A stretch of 6,806 nucleotides of DNA from Candidatus Thiodiazotropha taylori (lineage in GTDB: Bacteria; Pseudomonadota; Gammaproteobacteria; Chromatiales; Chromatiaceae), in the NCBI GenBank assembly GCA_019100305.1, contig JAHRHW010000238.1, positions 1 to 6,806 of the forward strand, written 5' to 3'. The translations under genes were made by a program, and so were the position numbers. Under the pieces are notes generated by a model, which worked only from the letters and a program-made list of their open reading frames with translations, did not search any database and was not told the origin of the DNA. This document shows, in pieces, positions 1-3,892 of the stretch. The first letter of the stretch is position 1. Each line of letters starts with the position of its first letter.

Positions 1-96
1 ATACAGGCCTGTGCCACTGAAACAGAGTAAGAGAAACAATGACAGGGTGTATTGGGCCACAATCCACTCCACGATGTTTAGGGACCTCTGACTCAT
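1..96 (-). CDS. N-terminus of probable membrane protein (partial, runs off left edge)
   Basis: Reading leftward from an ATG at 96-94, the frame stays open for all 32 codons to the window edge. It begins MSQRSLNIVEWIVAQ and continues into a hydrophobic run (YTLSLFLLLCFSGTGLY) that looks like a first transmembrane segment or uncleaved signal anchor. An in-frame TAA lies seven codons upstream, so this ATG is the only conventional start. No good Shine-Dalgarno sequence is visible. It is divergent from the Nudix gene. Thirty-two open codons could occur by chance, so the call rests mainly on the plausible membrane-protein start. Function unknown. Confidence 0.45.
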   Translation of the reverse strand, partial: MSQRSLNIVEWIVAQYTLSLFLLLCFSGTGLY

Positions 97-166
97 CGTG
101 ATACCGGCAAATGTTTAATCCATCGACTTGATCAGTCTGGACCCCGATACCTTCAGGGGATGAAGC

Positions 167-253
167 ATGAATCAATCAAAGAGGTCTTTATTATTCTATT
201 TTAGACCCACAGCCGGATCCGGGTGTTCCCTGGAACCGGTCAGTTTTGGGTGA
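167..253 (+). CDS. possible small ORF, 28 residues, unknown function
   Basis: An ATG at 167 is preceded by AGGGGA at 155-160, six bases away, which is good ribosome-binding geometry. The frame encodes 28 residues (starting MNQSKRSLLFYF and ending EPVSFG) and stops at TGA 251-253. The N-terminal half is basic then hydrophobic and too short for a confident membrane span. It occupies much of the gap between the divergent left-edge gene and the Nudix gene. I do not recognise it. It could be a chance ORF, since short frames with a purine-rich leader are common. Confidence 0.25.
   Translation: MNQSKRSLLFYFRPTAGSGCSLEPVSFG
209..236. promoter_or_regulatory. two adjacent dyad symmetries, possible operator region
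   Basis: A perfect 10-base palindrome CCGGATCCGG (213-222) extends to 18 bases (209-226) with one mismatched pair. It abuts a second dyad GTTCC-CT-GGAAC (225-236). A TATACT hexamer at 261-266 resembles a sigma-70 -10 box, but no good -35 box is present at the right distance. The position, between divergent genes and ahead of the Nudix gene, would suit a repressor or activator site. Individual symmetries of this size occur by chance, so this is weak. Confidence 0.2.
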
Positions 254-317
254 ATAGTTTTATACTTATGTTTATTAACTGTTTTTTTGTGATAACTAAT
301 CCTATACGGGGATGCAG

Positions 318-347
318 ATGCGTAGTATCGAACAGGTCAGGCTATGA
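318..347 (+). CDS. possible leader peptide ORF overlapping the Nudix start
   Basis: A nine-codon frame (MRSIEQVRL; an in-frame ATG at 312 would make eleven codons) has GGGG at 308-311, six bases before its ATG. Its TGA (345-347) overlaps the Nudix ATG (344-346) as ATGA, the classic geometry for translational coupling by termination-reinitiation. The Nudix gene's own ribosome site is weak. Whether the peptide is translated cannot be judged from the sequence alone. Confidence 0.25.
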   Translation: MRSIEQVRL

Positions 348-859
348 AGCGATTTAATTTTTGTCCCCATTGCGGCAATGAGGGGCTGGTTTGGCGTGAA
401 GGAAAACAGTGGTTTTGTAGCCAATGTGAATTTACCTACTACCATAACTCCGCCGCTGCGGTCGGCGCAGTTCTGAGTTTTCAGGATGAGATTCTGTTGA
501 CCGTGAGAAAACATAATCCCTGTCAGGGTATGTTCGATCTGCCAGGTGGTTTTGTTGACTATCATGAATCTCTGGAAGCGGCTCTGAGCCGGGAGATCAG
601 TGAGGAGTTGAATCTGCTTGTCAGTGAAACCAGCTGGCGTTACTTGTTCTCTTATGGCAATCGCTACCCCTATGCCGATATCCAGTACTACACCACAGAT
701 GCGTTCTTTCTTTTACGACTGGAGGAGAAACCGGAGATTGTTGTTGGTGATGATGTGGCTGAAACAAGATGGATGAAAACCAATCAGATCGGGCTGGAGG
801 ATATTGGCCTTGAATCGGTGCGGAATGCTGTCGGACGGTTTATACAAACTGACTCATAA
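344..859 (+). CDS. Nudix hydrolase with N-terminal zinc ribbon
   Basis: This is a 171-residue Nudix pyrophosphohydrolase, a family that cleaves nucleoside diphosphate linked to another moiety (NDP-sugars, dinucleotide cofactors, oxidised NTPs) using Mg2+ or Mn2+. The N-terminus carries a four-cysteine zinc ribbon: CPHC at residues 7-10 and CSQC at 25-28. The Nudix box spans residues 69-91 and fits Gx5Ex7REUxEExGU: G69, E75, R83-E84, E87-E88. The usual Gly near its end is Asn90. The zinc ribbon recalls NADH pyrophosphatase NudC, but the NudC SQPWPFPxS motif downstream of the box is missing and the protein is shorter, so the substrate is open. The start has only weak AGGT-type pairing (334-337) and may be coupled to the short upstream ORF. 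The gene is convergent with the pseudouridine synthase; no intrinsic terminator is evident between them. Cytoplasmic. Confidence 0.93.
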   Translation: MKRFNFCPHCGNEGLVWREGKQWFCSQCEFTYYHNSAAAVGAVLSFQDEILLTVRKHNPCQGMFDLPGGFVDYHESLEAALSREISEELNLLVSETSWRYLFSYGNRYPYADIQYYTTDAFFLLRLEEKPEIVVGDDVAETRWMKTNQIGLEDIGLESVRNAVGRFIQTDS

Positions 860-994
860 GTCATCAGAGCGGGGCACGGCGGATCGGTATGGTTGAATTG
901 CTGAGCTCATAATCCGATTGATTTGAATGGGCGCCACTCAGAGTTAGCTTGTTGCAACGAAGAGGGATGAGTCCGGAACACTACGAAAATTGCC

Positions 995-1804
995 TCAGGA
1001 ACGATATGTTCCAGCCACATTTTCAGCGCTTTCCGGGATCTCCAGATAGACACAGGTCAATTGCAGATCCTCATCGAAGCTGGTATCGCAATAGAGGCGA
1101 TCACCCACCACAGGATATCCGATGCCACTCAGGTGTCTGCGAATCTGGTGTTTGCGTCCGGTATCGATCTCGACCTGGAGCAGTGAGCGGTCCTGCTGCG
1201 GATTGTATTCAAGCAGACTTACCCGGCTTATCGCCGGGCGGCCGTCGATCGGTTCCTCGATCAGGCTGCTGTTTTCATCGGCGATGTAGTGACCCACTAC
1301 CCAGGCCTGATATCGTTTCACGATTTTTCGTTCGCGAAACAGCCGGGCCAGTTCTGTGGCCGTTCGTTTTCTATGAGCCAGAACCATCAGACCGTCTGTG
1401 GCCCGATCCAGTCGATGTACCAGAAAGACCGGTCGTTCAGGTTTCAGGTTGGTCTGCACCCATCGATCGATTGCACAGTGATCACCCCACTTGGAGCCAT
1501 GGGAGAGCATCCCTTTCGGTTTGAACCAGACACTGAAGTCACCTTCATCTGCCACCAGGCGGGCTTCCGCCGGTTCTTCGGCCAGAACTTTTTCGTTGTG
1601 ATAGAGGTGTAAGCGGTCACCTTGTTGCAGCCGGCTCTTGGCGCGTCGTATGCGCCGCACACCGCCGTCCCGTTCCAACCAGACGGCTCCCTTCCACATG
1701 GTTTTTTTGATGGTTTGACGGGAGAGGCCGCTGGCTTCGGCGAGTAATTCAACCGGATTTTCAGAGGGTTGATCGACGCTGATATGAAATTCGGAAACCG
1801 ACAT
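995..1804 (-). CDS. RluA-family RNA pseudouridine synthase
   Basis: This 269-residue enzyme should isomerise specific uridines to pseudouridine in rRNA or tRNA. An S4-like RNA-binding segment lies at about residues 18-70 (LLAEASGLSRQTIKK onward). The catalytic motif HRLDRATDGL spans 130-139, with the nucleophilic Asp at D133; the common HRLDRxTSG has Ser where this has Asp (D137). The active-site Tyr is probably Y165 in KRYQAW. The C-terminal motif GRKHQIRRHL (216-225) followed by GYPVVGDRLY (229-238) is typical of the RluA/TruC group. The KPKGMLSHG stretch (95-103) matches the family's KPxG motif. The specific target site cannot be assigned. ATG at 1804 is the only conventional start before an upstream stop, though no clear Shine-Dalgarno is seen. 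It is convergent with the Nudix gene and 136 bases downstream of the 102-residue gene on the same strand. Confidence 0.93.
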   Translation of the reverse strand: MSVSEFHISVDQPSENPVELLAEASGLSRQTIKKTMWKGAVWLERDGGVRRIRRAKSRLQQGDRLHLYHNEKVLAEEPAEARLVADEGDFSVWFKPKGMLSHGSKWGDHCAIDRWVQTNLKPERPVFLVHRLDRATDGLMVLAHRKRTATELARLFRERKIVKRYQAWVVGHYIADENSSLIEEPIDGRPAISRVSLLEYNPQQDRSLLQVEIDTGRKHQIRRHLSGIGYPVVGDRLYCDTSFDEDLQLTCVYLEIPESAENVAGTYRS

Positions 1805-1940
1805 GGAGTGTGTGCAGATAACCTGGTGGGGCTTCTGGAGGAGCAGATCAGGTGGTTACAGGATCGTTAATCGATGGTTTAAGAGATCTTAGCATGCCTT
1901 TGGGTGAAGATGGTATTTGAGCAATTGGTGTTAACAGGCC

Positions 1941-2249
1941 CTAGAACGCCAACTCTGAATTTTCGTCAAGCAGGGATCTGAACTCGTCCAGGTCTAGTGC
2001 TGTTGAACGCTCTGTTGTTGAATCCAGCTTGTGTGATGACAGCGATTTGGAATCCAACCGCATCGTCTGTTTGATTTTTAGCAGTTCCAGATTATACAAG
2101 TAGTGACGATCCCTGATCAGCAGACGCTTATAGATGCGAATCATCCGCTCATCACTCGCGTTTTTTGGTGGTGTATGCTTGTCTATTTTCAGTTTTAAAA
2201 CATCACACTGTTTCAATGTGGAGTTTGAGTAGGTTTCCAGATTGCTCAT
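1941..2249 (-). CDS. hypothetical protein, 102 residues
   Basis: I do not recognise this protein. It begins MSNLETYSNSTLKQCDVLKL, has a basic middle (RMIRIYKRLLIRDRHYLYNLELLKIKQ, residues about 35-61) predicted to be largely helical, and ends in an acidic leucine-rich tail (LDLDEFRSLLDENSELAF). It has no signal peptide, membrane span or metal-binding cysteine pair, so it is probably a soluble cytoplasmic protein, possibly binding nucleic acid or a partner through the charged helices (inference). GGGA lies seven bases before the ATG, inside the palindrome CCCATATGGG (2258-2267). A consensus -35 box sits further upstream. It lies on the same strand as the pseudouridine synthase but is 136 bases away, so separate transcription is likely. 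Confidence 0.65.
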   Translation of the reverse strand: MSNLETYSNSTLKQCDVLKLKIDKHTPPKNASDERMIRIYKRLLIRDRHYLYNLELLKIKQTMRLDSKSLSSHKLDSTTERSTALDLDEFRSLLDENSELAF

Positions 2250-2640
2250 GGTTTCATCCCATATGGGCTTGGTCGTTAATTGTCAAACCTAAACAAGCTT
2301 CAGTTCTTGTCTAAGGAAGTAGGGTCGTAATACCCGGATTATGGTGAAATAGCAGAAATTATGCCAAGCAACTAAAAACAATCACTTACTACACCATGTT
2401 GGGTGATGTTGTAAAAGGATTCGACAGAATCGGATTTAATTTCCGATTGGTTGAGGGTCGGCTGTTTAGGTATGCTCAAGCGGTACAATATGAGGATTGA
2501 GTGTGGTTCTATGGAACCGGATTCCATCTCGATATTGGATTTCAATTTTTGCATTGATACCGCATGAAGTTCACAACCCGAGTGGAGGGTTGCTCTGTCC
2601 ATAGACAAAAACTGAATCTCTGTGGTTTGTGGATCAGCTC
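2250..2640. other. gene-poor intergenic stretch with small inverted repeats
   Basis: I find no convincing gene in this 391-base stretch. It holds the candidate promoter at 2258-2286 and several inverted repeats: AATCGGA/TCCGATT with a 7-base AT loop (2428-2448), ATGGAA/TTCCAT (2513-2529) and CAACCC/GGGTTG with a 7-base loop (2574-2592). A minus-strand frame from a TTG at 2608 to 2372 lacks a ribosome site and family features. A minus-strand CTGA...TCAG followed by TTTTT just after the 76-residue gene is too weak to call a terminator. Each inverted repeat is within chance expectation for its size. Confidence 0.4.
2258..2286 (-). promoter_or_regulatory. candidate sigma-70 promoter for the 102-residue gene
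   Basis: On the minus strand a perfect TTGACA (2286-2281) is followed, after exactly 17 bases, by TATGGG (2263-2258), which matches the -10 consensus only in its first three bases. Transcription would start around 2251, making a nearly leaderless mRNA that omits the GGGA ribosome site. The -10 hexamer falls within the 10-base palindrome CCCATATGGG (2258-2267), which could bind a regulator. The -35 match is good and the -10 is poor. Confidence 0.3.
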
Positions 2641-2871
2641 TTACAATAGCCAGGCGTCAGCCACGAAAAAAGCAATCAACAGAGGGAAGAGTATTGAGAT
2701 GAAAATACTACCGATCCCTGAGGCGATCTCCGTGCCGGTCAGAAACCAGGGCTGATCGTTCCAGCGCTCCAAGACATGATCCCGATAGTCTTTGTTGAAG
2801 AGAAATTTCCAGCCTACCAGGTAATCGATATAGCGGGTGTTGCGGTAGGGGCGTACAGCGTTAGAGTTCAT
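2641..2871 (-). CDS. small single-span membrane protein, 76 residues, unknown function
   Basis: The protein starts MNSNAVRPYRNTRYIDYLVGWKF and has a basic, aromatic-rich N-terminal half (residues 1-45), then one long hydrophobic segment (about 47-75: TGTEIASGIGSIFISILFPL continuing LIAFFVADAWLL). The positive N-terminus and single C-terminal span suggest a tail-anchored inner-membrane protein with its N-terminus in the cytoplasm (inference by the positive-inside rule). Conserved-looking Trp residues flank the span. A GAGAG element about nine bases before the ATG can serve as ribosome site. The family is not recognised. It sits alone, 391 bases from the next gene downstream on its strand, so it is probably its own transcription unit. 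Confidence 0.7.
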   Translation of the reverse strand: MNSNAVRPYRNTRYIDYLVGWKFLFNKDYRDHVLERWNDQPWFLTGTEIASGIGSIFISILFPLLIAFFVADAWLL

Positions 2872-3022
2872 GGTCTTTATCTCTCAAATCAGCTGCTGCG
2901 ACTTAATGTCGGCTGAGGAACTGTGCGGCTGGTTACCGGCCGGCCTTCAGAGGCGTCAAGCGGTGGGGATCAACCAGTCGGTTTGATACACCAATATAAT
3001 CTCAAATAAAGATTGCAGGATT

Positions 3023-3088
3023 ATGACTCTAATGTTACGAAGAGGGGTATGTGGTTGTATTTCAACGTCTTTACTCGATTGTAGCTGA
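3023..3088 (+). CDS. possible 21-residue small ORF
   Basis: ATG at 3023 opens a 21-codon frame (MTLMLRRGVC..., three cysteines) ending at TGA 3086-3088, about 23 bases after a perfect TATAAT hexamer (2995-3000). AGGA (3017-3020) is only two bases from this ATG and twelve from an in-frame ATG at 3032, both poor spacings. There is no family resemblance. It is listed only because promoter-like and start signals coincide. Confidence 0.12.
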   Translation: MTLMLRRGVCGCISTSLLDCS

Positions 3089-3123
3089 ATACTGCAGAAT
3101 AGATTTTCGTGATTTTTCAGGCT

Positions 3124-3137
3124 GATATCCGGATATC
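3124..3137. repeat. perfect 14-base palindrome
   Basis: GATATCCGGATATC reads identically on both strands with no spacer. A palindrome this long is expected less than once per window of this size by rough counting, and it lies in the gene-free spacer. It could be a dimeric regulator site. No known family consensus is recognised. Confidence 0.45.
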
Positions 3138-3192
3138 TTTATTACCTGGGTCCAGCACTGGGGATTTCCTCCGATCCATTTAAGGTGTGCGC

Positions 3193-3213
3193 CTAAAACC
3201 AGATTGGTTTTAG
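3193..3213. repeat. 8-pair perfect stem-loop
   Basis: CTAAAACC (3193-3200) pairs perfectly with GGTTTTAG (3206-3213) across a five-base loop. No T-run follows on the plus strand, so it does not look like an intrinsic terminator. It lies between the two CCAG dyads. Confidence 0.35.
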
Positions 3214-3305
3214 CTGCATTTACCATTATGCAATACCAGCTCTGGTGCCTGTTATCAGGGTTCTGATTGGATTATGGCGGTCTGTTATGAAGGTGGGTTG
3301 AAATC

Positions 3306-3326
3306 AATCTGAATCGAATCTGAATC
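3306..3326 (+). repeat. tandem AATCTGAATC direct repeat, 11-base period
   Basis: AATCTGAATC occurs at 3306-3315 and again at 3317-3326, one helical turn apart, preceded by a partial AATC copy. It lies about 80 bases before the secreted-protein start. The helical phasing and position would suit two regulator monomers bound on one DNA face (inference). Confidence 0.4.
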
Positions 3327-3403
3327 CAACTGCCGACACTCTCCGTATAGGTTATTGAAAGCTGAAACAACAGTACTCAATATTCAAACCGAGGAGATAT
3401 AAG

Positions 3404-3676
3404 ATGAAAACATTAATCGTCACTGCAGCAATGATTCTTTCGACCAACCTGTACGCCAGTCCTTTTGATGTGACCGGCCAGAACCCGGATCTGTATGACG
3501 GCCATGCAAATTCCACCATGCTGCCGACCGCAGTTCAGCCTGGAATCGGCGACTCATACGGCAGCTCCATTCTTCACTCCGGTGGCTATGCCAAGACCAG
3601 CCATACTGCGCAGCGTGGTATCGATGAGGGTTACGGCAGCGTTCTGATCGATGTGGGCACTCCGTTGAATTGGTAA
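3404..3676 (+). CDS. small secreted protein with two internal GI..YGS repeats
   Basis: This is a 90-residue protein with a clear Sec signal peptide (Lys2, hydrophobic TLIVTAAMILS, cleavage probably after LYA at residue 18), giving a mature periplasmic or secreted protein of about 72 residues. The mature part has two imperfect repeats about 25 residues apart: QPGIGDSYGSSILHSGG (about 45-61) and QRGIDEGYGSVLIDVG (about 70-85), sharing Q-x-G-I-x-x-x-Y-G-S-x5-G. No cysteines remain after cleavage. GAGGAG at 3391-3396 lies seven bases before the ATG, a strong ribosome site. TTGAAA at 3355-3360 may be a -35 box, but the matching -10 is poor. A strong stem-loop follows the stop. The family is not recognised; the Gly/Ser/Tyr-rich repeats suggest a structural or binding role, but this is not established. 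Confidence 0.75.
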   Translation: MKTLIVTAAMILSTNLYASPFDVTGQNPDLYDGHANSTMLPTAVQPGIGDSYGSSILHSGGYAKTSHTAQRGIDEGYGSVLIDVGTPLNW

Positions 3677-3692
3677 TGTCCAAGCATGAGAA

Positions 3693-3723
3693 CTCTGGGT
3701 TGCGGCCTTGCCGTACCCCAGGG
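3693..3723 (+). terminator. strong stem-loop after the secreted-protein gene (atypical, no U-tract)
   Basis: Bases 3695-3706 pair with 3710-3721 around a three-base loop (CTT): eleven pairs in twelve steps (one G-U) and a single T-C mismatch, extendable by T-G and C-G pairs to 3693-3723. It starts 16 bases after the stop of the secreted-protein gene. No T-run follows on either strand, so it is not a classic intrinsic terminator. It could stabilise the mRNA 3' end, attenuate read-through to the hydrolase, or be an mRNA processing site. The structure is far beyond what chance gives; the role is inferred. Confidence 0.5.
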
Positions 3724-3892
3724 GGAATGAGCAGGATGAGCAAAGGACCAAGGTATTGTGTCTGTCATGAGGTGGCGAGTCTGGTGATTCTCGCTGCCAA
3801 GTAACAGGCAGGATGCCCCTTGCTCATGCTATGAATTTGTGTTGGCAGGCCCTAAAACACACTCTCTGTGTATTCATTTCAAGAGGTCTATT

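Larger units (their letters stand above)
2872..3403. other. 532-base intergenic region rich in symmetric elements
   Basis: No convincing gene is present. Reading left to right it holds: GGCCGGCC (2938-2945); a perfect TATAAT (2995-3000) without a good -35 box; a 21-codon frame at 3023-3088; a perfect 14-base palindrome (3124-3137); two near-identical dyads CCAGCACTGG (3152-3161) and CCAGCTCTGG (3236-3245); an 8-pair stem-loop (3193-3213); and a tandem AATCTGAATC repeat (3306-3326). This is the divergent spacer between the 76-residue membrane protein and the secreted protein, so regulatory sites for either gene are expected. An unannotated small RNA cannot be excluded. Confidence 0.4.

Noticed and set aside
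949..1524. Open frame on the plus strand, 191 codons
   Set aside because: It is antisense to the pseudouridine synthase, whose catalytic motifs are clear. Its translation is Arg/Pro/Ser-rich with no family features, typical of a shadow frame.
2372..2608. Minus-strand frame of 78 codons in the 2250-2640 gap
   Set aside because: It starts at TTG without a ribosome site, has no domain or signal, and includes chance inverted repeats. A real gene cannot be excluded but is not supported.
2605..2640. Minus-strand CTGA...TCAG followed by TTTTT after the 76-residue gene, possible terminator
   Set aside because: The stem is only four pairs with a long loop, too unstable for an intrinsic terminator.
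3727..3804. 25-codon plus-strand frame (MSRMSKGPRYC...) before the hydrolase
   Set aside because: The purine-rich AGGGGG is only one base from the ATG, and the sequence lacks features. Spacing is wrong for initiation.
1935..3854. CAGGCCCTA shared by 1935-1943 and 3846-3854
   Set aside because: Many repeated 9-mers are expected by chance in a window this size, and the flanks do not match, so this is not evidence of a mobile element or attachment site.
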